From a virus: a DNA stretch of 23,136 nucleotides. This document shows, in pieces, positions 1 to 6,566 of the stretch (the first letter of the stretch is position 1; each line of letters opens with the position of its first letter). The position numbers and the translations under genes were made by a program. The stretch spans positions 1 through 23,136 of IMG/VR virus record IMGVR_UViG_3300032273_000054. The stretch is one strand, 5' to 3'. Under the pieces are notes generated by a model, which worked only from the letters and a program-made list of their open reading frames with translations, was not told the DNA's origin and searched no databases.

Positions 1-43
1 AGATGACGAGATCTATAACCGCGGTAATAAAGAGGAGAAAAAA

Positions 44-124
44 ATGAAAAAAATAGTTTATATGTTGAAAGTTTCCACAGTATTTTCAACTATGATAAGT
101 GTATCTTTAGTTTTAGCTAGATAG
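44..124 (+). CDS. 26-residue signal-peptide-like small ORF
   Basis: A good ribosome binding site (AGAGGAG, 32-38) precedes an ATG at 44. The ORF encodes a short basic start (MKK), a hydrophobic stretch and an ending SLVLAR, then a TAG stop. This is the shape of a secretion signal with no mature protein behind it. The same frame is open to the left window edge, so it could instead be the tail of a longer gene. It may be a leader peptide, a small membrane peptide, or an exported gene broken after its signal sequence. A rho-independent terminator follows at 184-216. No family recognised. Confidence 0.35.
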   Translation: MKKIVYMLKVSTVFSTMISVSLVLAR

Positions 125-183
125 ACTCAATCAGAATCGAATAAAATGTTTAAATATAGACATTTTATTAATATAGTATTTTA

Positions 184-216
184 AAGCCAACTAAAATTAT
201 TAGTTGGCTTTTTTAT
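184..216 (+). terminator. Rho-independent terminator
   Basis: A perfect 10-bp stem (184-193 with 201-210) and 7-nt loop, followed by a T-run. It would end transcripts from the short ORF at 44-124. The sequence between 217 and 295 is AT-rich and shows nothing else. Confidence 0.8.
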
Positions 217-295
217 TTCTATTCTGTTTAAAGAGCCGATTTTATTACTTTTATTTCTATACTAGATTATTTAAATATCTTTTTTTAAATTTAGT

Positions 296-324
296 TTGAC
301 TTTAATCTTAATTTAAGTTAAACT
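296..324 (+). promoter_or_regulatory. Candidate sigma-70 promoter of small RNA
   Basis: TTGACT at 296-301 and TAAACT at 319-324 are spaced by 17 bases. This would start transcription at about 331, just ahead of three consecutive hairpins and with no ORF in between. Confidence 0.5.
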
Positions 325-330
325 TTATTT

Positions 331-472
331 GCAGTGAGTCCTTATAATATATATGCATTATTCTTCCCAGAGATCCATGTATAGGACTCATGACAGTAAA
401 TTTATTACGGACTTATAAATTTACTAATTTTCCTCAGACCTCTCATTACTTTAGTAATGAGAGGTTTTTTTT
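331..472 (+). ncRNA. Candidate structured small RNA with three hairpins
   Basis: Three helices follow one another with no coding frame. Helix 1 pairs TGAGTCCT (335-342) with AGGACTCA (383-390), extended by a TATA/bulge, and encloses an AT-rich loop with a TTCCC segment. Helix 2 is a perfect 11-bp stem (395-405 with 415-425) with a 9-nt loop. Helix 3 is a terminator, 13 perfect base pairs (438-450 with 453-465) and a long T-run. A promoter-like sequence lies at the right distance upstream. The unit converges with the argH remnant on the other strand, so it does not look like a 5' leader. I do not recognise an Rfam family; 6S RNA architecture does not fit. Confidence 0.5.
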
Positions 473-524
473 ACAATTAAAATTTTTAACCCATTTAAAA
501 ATTTTATCCCAAGAAACCACACTA

Positions 525-1453
525 TTATTTCCTTTCTAAAAACACCCTTGCTTCTACTATTTGTGTTTTTAAAGATTCAAAACTAGTTCCTCCAAAACTT
601 CTACGATTATTAACACAATTTTTAATACTTATAGCTTCTTTAATATTTTCCTCAAAAAGAGGGTTAAATCTTTTGAATTCATCCAATGTAAGCTCAGAAA
701 TCGATTTTTTATTCATTTCACAATAAACGACAATTTCACCTACAATCCTATGAGCATCCCTAAAAGGAAGTTTTTCCTTAGCTAAATAATCTGCTACATC
801 TGTAGCATTTATAAATCCATTTTCAATATTTTTATACATATTATCTTTGTTAATTTTCATAGTAACTAACATCTCTTTAAATATTATAAGGGAAATCTTA
901 ATAGTATCAATAGAATCAAATATTCCTTCCTTGTCCTCTTGGGTATCTTTATTGTAAGCTAAAGGTAATCCTTTCATGACAGTTAAAATACCCATTAAGT
1001 TTCCATATATTCTACCTGTTTTTCCACGGAGAAGCTCTGCTATATCAGGATTTTTTTTCTGTGGCATGATTGAAGATCCTGTAGAATATGAGTCATCTAA
1101 ACTTACAAATGCAAATTCACTTGTAGACCATATTATTACCTCTTCAGCCAGTCTAGACATATGCATAGATATCATAGAAATTATAAAATTTAATTCGATT
1201 ATAAAATCTCTGTCACTGACACTGTCTAAACTATTTTTAGTAACACTAGAAAATCCAAGTTCAGACGCCACAAAATGCCTGTCAATATTATAAGTCGTCC
1301 CTGCCAAGGCTCCTGCTCCTAATGGCATTACGTCCAACCTTTTATACGAATCCACCAGTCTTCTGTTATGTTCTTTCTTTATTCTATGTTTGGAAGCCTT
1401 GTTTCTATAGGGATTGATCCACTTATCAAATTTCCCTCCTTTTTCAAACTACA
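525..1453 (-). pseudogene. argH: 5'-truncated argininosuccinate lyase
   Basis: ArgH cleaves argininosuccinate to arginine and fumarate in arginine synthesis. The frame carries the C-terminal part of the family, including the fumarase/lyase signature GSSIMPQKKNPD (residues 93-104 counted from a GTG at 1355) and the PLGAGALAGT segment. Complete ArgH is roughly 460 residues; only about 276 are present here. ArgH-like sequence runs a little upstream of 1355 (RRLVDSYKRLD), and the frame stays open to a TAG near 1453, but there is no ATG and no N-terminal domain. The N-terminal 180 or so residues, including residues needed for the active site, are absent. The gene is probably dead. The upstream DNA is noncoding, so this is a deletion, not a frameshift. 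Confidence 0.8.
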
Positions 1454-1584
1454 TAACATCATACATTTACAAAACTACTAAAATAAGTGTAAAATCAAAA
1501 TTTTATTAAACAACATTAGAAAAACATTAGAAAAATAGTTTTTTTTTATGAGAAAATTAAGTTTTTATAGAATTGATATTATGT

Positions 1585-1590
1585 TAGAAT
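1585..1590 (+). promoter_or_regulatory. Possible extended -10 promoter of riboswitch transcript
   Basis: TGTTAGAAT (hexamer 1585-1590 with an upstream TGn) is an extended -10 match. The -35 position is weak. It would start the leader about 55 bases before the c-di-GMP aptamer. Confidence 0.35.
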
Positions 1591-1649
1591 ACACACGTAA
1601 TAATATATTGAAACTTAACACATTAAAAAAGTTGAAACAAAAACACTTA

Positions 1650-1720
1650 AAATAAAAAACGGCAAACCATAAGAAATTATGGGACGCAAAACTACAGGGT
1701 CTTTTAGGAAGATAGCCAGC
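1650..1720 (+). ncRNA. Cyclic di-GMP-I (GEMM-I) riboswitch aptamer
   Basis: The class signature is clear: GGCAAACC (1661-1668), a hairpin closed by CCATAA/TTATGG with a GAAA tetraloop (P2), then GGGACGCAAA (1681-1690), and a P3 arm of the form CTACAGGGTCT...AGGAAGATAGCC. The conserved G, A and C that contact c-di-GMP in the known class-I structure can be placed in GGCAAACC, GACGCAAA and ATAGCC. The GAAA loop should dock into the P3 receptor. A terminator follows directly, then an iron-dependent alcohol dehydrogenase in the same direction, so c-di-GMP probably controls read-through into that gene. Whether it switches on or off cannot be settled by eye. Confidence 0.94.
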
Positions 1721-1748
1721 TATAATTAATTTTATAGCTTTTTTTTTG
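1718..1748 (+). terminator. Expression-platform terminator of the riboswitch
   Basis: AGCTATAA (1718-1725) pairs with TTATAGCT (1732-1739), followed by about ten T. The 5' arm starts at the 3' edge of the aptamer (GCCAGCT), so aptamer closure and terminator formation could compete. Confidence 0.8.
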
Positions 1749-1803
1749 TAAAGTTTAATATTTTTATACGAATATAAATATTATATAAGAGGAGATGATT
1801 AGT

Positions 1804-2961
1804 TTGGATTTAAAATGGTTTAGAGTACCAAAAGATATTATATTTGGAGAAGGTACGTTAGAATACTTATCAACTATAGAGGGAAAAAAGGCAGTTTTAG
1901 TAACTGGTGGAAATTCTATGAAAAAATTTGGTTTCTTAGATGAAGCTAAAAAACAACTTGAAAAAACAGGTATGGAAGTAATGATAATAGATGGTGTAGA
2001 ACCAAATCCTTCAATAGATACTGTTATTGATGGTGGAAAGAAAATGGCAGAATTTAACCCTGATTGGATTGTTGCAATTGGTGGAGGATCTGCATTAGAT
2101 GCTGCAAAAATCATGTGGATATATTATGAAAAGCCAGAAACTAAATTTGAAGACCTTGTTGCTGGAAAATTCCCAACATTGAGAAAAAAAGCCAAATTTA
2201 TAGCAGTACCTTCTACAAGTGGAACGGCTTCAGAGATCACTGCATTTTCTGTAATAACAGATACTGTAAATAAAATTAAATACCCATTGGTATCTTATGA
2301 GATGACTCCTGATGTGGCTATCTTAGATCCAATTATTCCATCTAAGATGCCGGCACATATTACTGCAAATACAGGTATGGACGTAATGACTCATGCAGTG
2401 GAATCATATGTTTCTATTGCTGCTAATTGTTATACAAAGCCATTATCTATGGAATCAATTAAAATGGTTTTTGAAAGTCTTGAGACTGCTTATAACAATG
2501 GAGACGATATTAAAGCTAGAGAAGCTATGCATAATGCATCATCTCTTTCTGGAATGGCCTTTACAAATGCTTCTTTAGGTATAGTTCATAGTTTAGCACA
2601 TAAGATCGGTGGAGAATTTGGAATCACTCACGGACTTGCTAATGCAATATTATTACCATATATTGTAGAATATAATAAAAAATCTACTAATAGTTTTACT
2701 GAGATAGAAAAAACATTAGGGATAGAAGACTTAGTTGTTGCTATTAAAGAGTTAAATAAAAAAGTAGGAATACCTCTTTCTCTAAAAGAAGTAGAAGAAG
2801 TAGAGATTTCAGAGGAAAAACTTAAAGAAGTTATAGATAGAATGAGTACAAATGCATTTAACGATCCTTGTACTTTAACAAACCCAAGAAATACATCACC
2901 AGAAGATATCAAAGAGATCTATCTGGCTGCATATTATGGAACAACAGCTAAAAATATATAA
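1804..2961 (+). CDS. Iron-containing alcohol dehydrogenase
   Basis: Group III, iron-activated NAD(P)H-dependent alcohol dehydrogenase, cytosolic, about 385 residues, the usual full length. An N-terminal dinucleotide-binding domain shows VTGG and the GGGSALDAAK loop (about residues 93-102). The C-terminal all-helical domain carries the metal site: D in TGMD, H in MTHA, H in VHSLAH and H in ITHG (about 193, 197, 262, 276). The family reduces aldehydes to alcohols; 1,3-propanediol, butanol and ethanol types are all possible. A TTG at 1804 sits 9 bases after GAGGAG and is the likelier start; the ATG at 1795 abuts the ribosome binding site. The gene stands alone behind a c-di-GMP riboswitch and before a strong terminator, a one-gene operon. 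Confidence 0.95.
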   Translation: MDLKWFRVPKDIIFGEGTLEYLSTIEGKKAVLVTGGNSMKKFGFLDEAKKQLEKTGMEVMIIDGVEPNPSIDTVIDGGKKMAEFNPDWIVAIGGGSALDAAKIMWIYYEKPETKFEDLVAGKFPTLRKKAKFIAVPSTSGTASEITAFSVITDTVNKIKYPLVSYEMTPDVAILDPIIPSKMPAHITANTGMDVMTHAVESYVSIAANCYTKPLSMESIKMVFESLETAYNNGDDIKAREAMHNASSLSGMAFTNASLGIVHSLAHKIGGEFGITHGLANAILLPYIVEYNKKSTNSFTEIEKTLGIEDLVVAIKELNKKVGIPLSLKEVEEVEISEEKLKEVIDRMSTNAFNDPCTLTNPRNTSPEDIKEIYLAAYYGTTAKNI

Positions 2962-2975
2962 AGTCTAATATGATG

Positions 2976-3004
2976 TAAGAGCCTGTTTTACAGGCTCTTA
3001 TTTT
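2976..3004 (+). terminator. Terminator after alcohol dehydrogenase
   Basis: A perfect 10-bp stem (2976-2985 with 2991-3000), loop TTTTA, then TTTT. Confidence 0.85.
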
Positions 3005-3093
3005 AATCTAGTAGAAATTTAAATTTATTTTAGTCCTTATTTATTACGTTTTCAAAAGAAAATCACTTTCTTTCTTTTGAACGATTATTATGT

Positions 3094-3099
3094 TATAAT
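3094..3099 (+). promoter_or_regulatory. TATAAT -10 box ahead of nfo remnant
   Basis: TATAAT at 3094-3099 lies about 30 bases before the ribosome binding site (TTGGAGG) of the nfo stub. An inverted repeat (TTCAAAAGAAA at 3050-3060 with TTTCTTTTGAA at 3071-3081) overlaps the -35 zone and might be an old operator or the end of an upstream transcript. Confidence 0.4.
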
Positions 3100-3129
3100 A
3101 ATTACAAAAATAGAAGTTGGAGGAAAATT

Positions 3130-3201
3130 ATGAATAAATCGACTAGAAAAAGTAAACACCTTGGAGCCCACGTTAGTGCCTATGTTCTCCAAAGTAACTA
3201 A
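3130..3201 (+). pseudogene. nfo: 5' stub of endonuclease IV-like gene
   Basis: GGAGG (3119-3123) precedes an ATG at 3130. The 23-codon frame begins with a lysine-rich stretch followed by KHLGAHVSA, the hallmark start of endonuclease IV (Nfo, the AP-endonuclease TIM barrel, normally about 280 residues). After that the match is lost, and YVLQSN is followed by a stop that sits inside a strong terminator. This is what a deletion would leave if it fused the start of nfo to the last codons of another gene. With only nine matching residues the family assignment is tentative. Confidence 0.45.
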
Positions 3202-3241
3202 AAAAGATCCTAAATTCCTTAGGATCTTTTTTAGTTACTTT
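3191..3241. terminator. 23-bp perfect inverted repeat, bidirectional terminator
   Basis: Positions 3191-3213 and 3219-3241 are exact reverse complements around a 5-nt loop (ATTCC). A-run and T-run flank the GC core (GATCCTAA/TTAGGATC), so it can terminate in both directions. Confidence 0.8.
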
Positions 3242-3479
3242 CGCTTATATCTGTTTCTACCTATAGCTTGTAATAGTGGTGCTAATTTCTGCCTGTTCAT
3301 ACAACGGTATAATTATAGAGAAACCTTTTGTTTTTTAAGGGGTTATACTCAACTTTTTAAGTTCTTCTTTTGAAGAACGCACCACTCTATATTTACACGC
3401 AAAATATAGTATGTCTAATTTGAATTGGGCAGACAGTGTCTGCCCAATTTCATCTTACCTCTAAAAGCTTCCCCTTAAT
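3242..3479 (-). other. Eroded intergenic strip with gene fragments and hairpins
   Basis: No intact gene is visible. On the minus strand a frame reading ...CKYRVVRSSKEELKKLSITP then stop (roughly 3319-3430) looks like a protein tail but has no start codon. A perfect palindrome of 13 bp arms lies at 3423-3449, and a smaller hairpin (GTTCTTC/GAAGAAC) at 3361-3378. The palindrome could be the end of the transcript from the ATPase/TOPRIM unit, though it lacks a T-run. Together with the nfo stub and the argH remnant, this strip looks like decaying DNA. Confidence 0.35.
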
Positions 3480-3746
3480 TCATTTTATTTTTATTTTTTC
3501 TGAATCTTGAGAAATACCTGAAAATCCTTCTTTTATCCATAGTTTTTCTATGTCAAACCCTTTTTCGTCTAATTTTGCATATAAATTAGTACTTGGTTTG
3601 ATAGATCTAGCTATTGACGCCACATTTTTAGTCAAAACATTAAGGACTTTAACCTTACCACTAATTATTAATCCAGCTTCTTTTAAGACGTTTATGACTT
3701 TTTGCTCTGTTTCTCCTTCTAAAATATACATATAGTTATTCATCAC
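3480..3746 (-). pseudogene. Short TOPRIM-like (RloB-type) partner protein, probably internally deleted
   Basis: 88 codons, starting (GTG/ATG) inside the last codons of the ATPase gene, so the two are translationally coupled. The N-terminus YILEGETEQKVINVLKE has the EGxTE acidic motif of TOPRIM-like proteins paired with AAA ATPases (RloB-like and AbiLii-like). Known partners are about 180-220 residues. Here sequence after the first beta/alpha unit (ARSIKPSTNLY) jumps to what looks like a C-terminal segment (LDEKGFDIEKLW). The DxD-bearing middle part is missing. An in-frame internal deletion is therefore likely and catalytic function doubtful. It could also be a genuinely small adaptor protein. 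Confidence 0.5.
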
Positions 3747-4833
3747 TCATCAACTCACTAGCATATTCTTCCAGTAAAAAAGTATTAGGAATTGTTCCAA
3801 ACACATCATTTTCTACAGCATTTTTTAAAGATCGATTATTACGTTTTATTATAGATTCTGGTTTTACTGCTGTAATTTTGTCTGATTTTTTTAAAAAAAG
3901 AAATGAATGAATAGGTAAATTCATATCTAATAATTCCATATTGTGAGTTGTAAAGAATAATTGACTCTCTTTTCCTAACATTTCTATCATTAAATTAAAA
4001 ATAGCTATTTCTACATCACTTTGAATATAAGAAAAATTTTCATCTATATAATGAATTCCTTCTCTTAAAGCATTTATTGCGGATAATGATCTAGCTATTG
4101 AAATTCCTTCTACAGTTCCACTAGATAATCTATTTTTATTAACAATTTCTCCATCTTGAATAATAATTTTTTCATCTGAATTTTTAAAAGATATTAAAAA
4201 TGTATTTTTTGCTTCACTACTTTCTCTTATACTCTCAATAGATGGATCTAAAGTTCTTAATACAATATCTAATAATTTATTTGAAATCAAATGTCCACGG
4301 ACTGAAGTATCAGGGAAAGAAAAGCCCCAATGAAGATCTTTAATATCTATTTTTTCCAATCCTTCTAAAAAATTTAGATTATTATTTATGTTGAATTCTT
4401 CATAAATAATTTCTAATTTTTCTTTACATTTTTCATAATTGTCAGTTTTATTTATTTTACATTTTTTTATAATTAAAGTTGTTAATGCTCTATCAAAAAA
4501 AAGACACTCTATACTCCATAAATATTCCCCTTTAGAAACTAGATCTATTTTAAAGGAAGCTTCTTTTTGATTATTAGCAATTAAGGAAGTAACAGAATTT
4601 ATTACCTTGGTATCTATAAAATTAAAAATCCCTTTCATAACTCTTCCTAAAGAAGTTTTTCCTGAAGCATTAGCTCCCATTATTACGTTAACTCTTTTAA
4701 ATCTAAAATTTGGTTTGTCTTCAAGATATTCAAAAGGAATACTTGTATTTACAATTTTTTTAGGATAAGAAAAGTTAATTCTAAAATCTTCAAAACCTAA
4801 AATATTATCTAACTCAAGATTCATTATTATCAT
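3736..4833 (-). CDS. AAA (ABC/OLD-like) ATPase, probable phage-defence component
   Basis: 365 residues with a full ATP-binding-cassette set: Walker A GANASGKTS (53-61), signature-like LSSGT (236-240), Walker B with catalytic Glu in GIHYIDE (259-265), and switch His in FFTTHNMELL (295-298). This AAA_15/AAA_21 layout is seen in RloA-like and AbiLi-like ATPases and in Septu/PtuA-type defence proteins. These proteins sense infection and act with a TOPRIM or nuclease partner. Here the downstream coupled partner is short and looks damaged. The ribosome binding site GGAGG is 8 bases before the ATG at 4833, and a good promoter lies just upstream, so the unit is autonomous. The defence role is inferred from family and pairing. 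Confidence 0.8.
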   Translation of the reverse strand: MIIMNLELDNILGFEDFRINFSYPKKIVNTSIPFEYLEDKPNFRFKRVNVIMGANASGKTSLGRVMKGIFNFIDTKVINSVTSLIANNQKEASFKIDLVSKGEYLWSIECLFFDRALTTLIIKKCKINKTDNYEKCKEKLEIIYEEFNINNNLNFLEGLEKIDIKDLHWGFSFPDTSVRGHLISNKLLDIVLRTLDPSIESIRESSEAKNTFLISFKNSDEKIIIQDGEIVNKNRLSSGTVEGISIARSLSAINALREGIHYIDENFSYIQSDVEIAIFNLMIEMLGKESQLFFTTHNMELLDMNLPIHSFLFLKKSDKITAVKPESIIKRNNRSLKNAVENDVFGTIPNTFLLEEYASELMSDE

Positions 4834-4856
4834 AAGTTACACCTCCATATTACATA

Positions 4857-4885
4857 ATTATATTCTATTAGTTCAGAAAAAGCAA
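4857..4885 (-). promoter_or_regulatory. Promoter of the ATPase/TOPRIM unit
   Basis: On the minus strand TTGCTT (4885-4880) and TATAAT (4862-4857) are 17 bases apart, with the start codon about 24 bases downstream of the -10 box. This gives the unit its own expression, independent of the prophage late operon. Confidence 0.6.
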
Positions 4886-4972
4886 ACTAATAATAGTGTG
4901 TTCGATTTTTTAAATAATTACGGACAAAATTTAAAGATAATCGAAGACAGAATAAGAAATAATACTAAATAA
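4869..4972 (+). pseudogene. Possible 3' end of an unknown gene
   Basis: A plus-strand frame running to a TAA at 4970-4972 reads as a plausible helical C-terminus (SVFDFLNNYGQNLKIIEDRI) and is immediately followed by a terminator hairpin. It has no start of its own and runs back into the ATPase promoter. It may be the tail of a gene cut when the ATPase unit arrived. Family unknown. Confidence 0.25.
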
Positions 4973-5000
4973 AAAGACAGTAAATTTATACTGTCTTTCT
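4973..5000 (+). terminator. Hairpin terminator
   Basis: AAAGACAGTA (4973-4982) pairs with TACTGTCTTT (4989-4998). The T-run is short. The hairpin begins directly after the stop codon of the plus-strand fragment. Confidence 0.5.
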
Positions 5001-5084
5001 AAGCCTTATTTTATTGATATCTATTTTGAAAGTTACAAAAGAATTAAAACGTAACATAACCGTTATTATATTTTTTTTATTAAT

Positions 5085-5348
5085 TCAATCTGATAAGCAT
5101 TTTGGAATTTCTATTGTCCCTTTTATGTAGTTATATTTGATTATTTTTAAACCAGACTCTTTGCATTTTATTAAATGTTCCCCTTCTGAATTTTCTAATT
5201 TGAAATAATCTTTCAGTGTTTCTTCTTTATATTTTATTCCAAACAATTTGCAATATTTTTTTAGATAATGCTTTACTCTTTTATCCATTAATTCGCAGTT
5301 TGTAGTTATATTTGTACTTATTAACTCACCTAGGCAACGAGCATCCAT
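5085..5348 (-). CDS. Small cysteine-containing protein of unknown function
   Basis: 87 residues, no family recognised. It starts at ATG 5348 behind a very strong AGGAGGAG site and has its own extended -10 (TGGTATAAT, 5394-5386). Five cysteines (residues 5, 18, 33, 62, 84) are spread out without an obvious zinc knuckle; the first half is helical and basic. A terminator lies between it and the next small gene upstream, so it is a separate transcript at the prophage distal edge and could be prophage cargo or host. Confidence 0.65.
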   Translation of the reverse strand: MDARCLGELISTNITTNCELMDKRVKHYLKKYCKLFGIKYKEETLKDYFKLENSEGEHLIKCKESGLKIIKYNYIKGTIEIPKCLSD

Positions 5349-5385
5349 TTTTCTCCTCCTAAATCAATATTTTTTTATTAATTTC

Positions 5386-5394
5386 ATTATACCA
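5386..5394 (-). promoter_or_regulatory. Extended -10 promoter of the 87-residue protein
   Basis: TGGTATAAT on the minus strand; no good -35 hexamer at 17 bases, as is usual for extended -10 promoters. Confidence 0.5.
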
Positions 5395-5402
5395 TTTCCC
5401 AA

Positions 5403-5437
5403 AATAAAAAAGGGATATTTTTCAATACCCCTTTTAA
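5403..5437 (-). terminator. Terminator of the distal small-gene transcript
   Basis: On the minus strand AAAAGGGGTATTG pairs with AATATCCCTTTT (one bulge) and is followed by a T-run. It separates the 39-residue gene upstream from the 87-residue gene downstream. Confidence 0.6.
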
Positions 5438-5457
5438 TCTATTTTTTAAGAGTAAGT

Positions 5458-5577
5458 CTACGTTTCTAATATTAGTAAATAAAACTCCTTGAAAGTTTTT
5501 TTAAGCGTAATTTTTAGCCCTTTTTTCTTTAACTCTTCCATAGTTTGATAAATTTCAGTATAAGCTTTTTTTACCAT
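5458..5577 (-). CDS. 39-residue small protein
   Basis: ATG at 5577 with GGAGGTGG 7-8 bases upstream, 39 codons, stop at 5458. The product is strongly basic in the first 30 residues (many Lys) and amphipathic, ending FYLLILET. It lies 37 bases after the TM/zinc-motif gene and before a terminator, so it is probably the last gene of that transcript. No family recognised. Confidence 0.5.
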   Translation of the reverse strand: MVKKAYTEIYQTMEELKKKGLKITLKKTFKEFYLLILET

Positions 5578-5614
5578 TAGATATCCACCTCCATGCTTAA
5601 TCAAAATTTAGATT

Positions 5615-5830
5615 TTATCTTTTATTACATATTTTGCAAGGGGTATATCCTTTTTTAATAGCTTTTTGTAAATTTATTGGTTCTAACTTTTTAGCATAAG
5701 GGCATTCTTCTTGATGATATTTTTTAGTTTTTTCATTTATAAAAACAAAATTTATTGATTCTTTTTCTTCAATTTTTATAATCAAAAAAATGATTACAAT
5801 TAATATTACAACTAAGATTATTTTTATCAT
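5615..5830 (-). CDS. Membrane-anchored protein with Ada-like metal-binding motif
   Basis: 71 residues. Residues 2-19 are an unbroken run of I/L/V, a transmembrane anchor. The rest contains YHxxxC at 38-43 (H39, C43) and GYTPCKIC at 61-68 (C65, C68). This H/C-C-C arrangement matches the small Ada-type metal-binding fold also found at the end of some nucleases and phage proteins. In the Ada DNA-repair protein it binds zinc and reacts with methyl groups; here only the fold, probably metal binding, is inferred. The ribosome binding site is AGGAGG. It lies 18 bases after the zinc-finger gene, probably on the same transcript. Confidence 0.7.
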   Translation of the reverse strand: MIKIILVVILIVIIFLIIKIEEKESINFVFINEKTKKYHQEECPYAKKLEPINLQKAIKKGYTPCKICNKR

Positions 5831-5848
5831 ATTTTCCTCCTATTTTAT

Positions 5849-5995
5849 TTAAACAGTCCCACTTACGCCTCTCCCAAATCGCTGAGTACTCTTCTTACAT
5901 TTACTGCATATTCTACTATATGGGATTCCTTTTAAATCAATTTGAGTAATAAATATTCTTTTACATTTTAAACAAATAACTTCTTTTTTTTCCAT
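5849..5995 (-). CDS. 48-residue zinc-ribbon protein
   Basis: ATG at 5995 after AGAGGTGA. It has two CxxC knuckles, C8-C11 and C30-C33, 18 residues apart, with a basic tail (RFGRG). This is a minimal zinc ribbon. In size and position among small phage genes it recalls Com-type translational activators of Mu-like phages, but the fold is too generic for a name. It may bind nucleic acid. It is the first gene of a three-gene set, with the TM/Ada-like and 39-residue genes. Confidence 0.6.
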   Translation of the reverse strand: MEKKEVICLKCKRIFITQIDLKGIPYSRICSKCKKSTQRFGRGVSGTV

Positions 5996-6135
5996 CAGTA
6001 TCACCTCTTTGAAAATTTACAATATTTTTAGTAAGAGTGTACTACATTTATACGAATATTAAAAATAATTAATAAATTTTTAAGTTTAATCATTAAAATT
6101 TTATATACTATTATTTATTATTTCCTTTTTTATAT

Positions 6136-6163
6136 AAAAAAAGAAGAGGTTTAATCCTCTCCT
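6136..6163 (-). terminator. Probable terminator of the late/lysis transcript
   Basis: On the minus strand AGAGG...CCTCT (6160-6156 with 6149-6145) is followed by a run of T (6142-6136). The stem is short but the T-run is good. The rest of 5996-6251 is AT-rich; one start-less open frame was seen and rejected. Confidence 0.5.
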
Positions 6164-6251
6164 AAAAATAACGCCTTTATTGAATTAGCTCTCCTAAAAA
6201 TTTTAAACTGAAATAATTTAGTTTTATAATTCCATGGATCTATCTTAAATT

Positions 6252-6554
6252 CTAATCCTTTTCCTTTAATTCGGAACCCTCCAAACCCAACGACACCTTA
6301 TATTTATTCACTTCATTATCTATCTGATCATTGGAAGTTAAATTGACATCTCCATTATATTTAGAGCTTTTCAGCCCTTCAGCAAAATCTATTAACACTT
6401 TATACGTTACATCTCTAGCCTTTTCTCCTCCTACACCTTCAATTGCATCTCCTACCTTATCCCCTGTTTTTTTAATCAATGGTGATGGTAGAACTAATAA
6501 TATAATTCCAAATACTATCTGTAATACTAATGGATTTGTAAATAATTCTTTCAT
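6252..6554 (-). CDS. Single-TM protein of the lysis cassette, possible holin
   Basis: 100 residues. N-terminal hydrophobic segment at about 8-26 (LVLQIVFGIILLVLPSPLI), then a mixed charged region. The gene follows the endolysin with 12 bases between them. Position and one TM segment suggest a holin or lysis accessory. A second TM protein lies upstream of the endolysin, so which one is the holin is open. The ribosome binding site (GGGAGAG) is moderate. No family recognised. Confidence 0.6.
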   Translation of the reverse strand: MKELFTNPLVLQIVFGIILLVLPSPLIKKTGDKVGDAIEGVGGEKARDVTYKVLIDFAEGLKSSKYNGDVNLTSNDQIDNEVNKYKVSLGLEGSELKEKD

Positions 6555-6566
6555 TTTTCACTCTCC

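Noticed and set aside
331-472. Three-hairpin RNA considered as tRNA-like, 6S or riboswitch leader
   Set aside because: No cloverleaf or CCA, no central 6S bubble, and no downstream gene on that strand.
3161-3373. Plus-strand open frame of 70 codons
   Set aside because: It runs through the 23-bp inverted repeat terminator and overlaps the nfo stub in another frame; no ribosome binding site and unlikely composition.
3423-3449. 13-bp-arm palindrome considered as a terminator
   Set aside because: Strong hairpin but no T-run on either strand, so not listed as a terminator; noted in the eroded-strip entry.
4834-5084. Search for prophage attachment site or integrase at the left border
   Set aside because: No integrase, tRNA or convincing direct repeat could be found; the other prophage end is outside the window, so an att core cannot be tested.
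5040-5084. Possible terminator after the 87-residue gene (ATAACCGTTAT palindrome with A/T-runs)
   Set aside because: The palindrome is too short to call a terminator.
6160-6310. Minus-strand open frame after the 100-residue TM gene, ending ...SIKALFLGED
   Set aside because: About 48 codons open, but no ATG, GTG or TTG start and no recognisable slippery site linking it to the TM gene frame. Probably chance; kept in mind as a possible frameshift extension.
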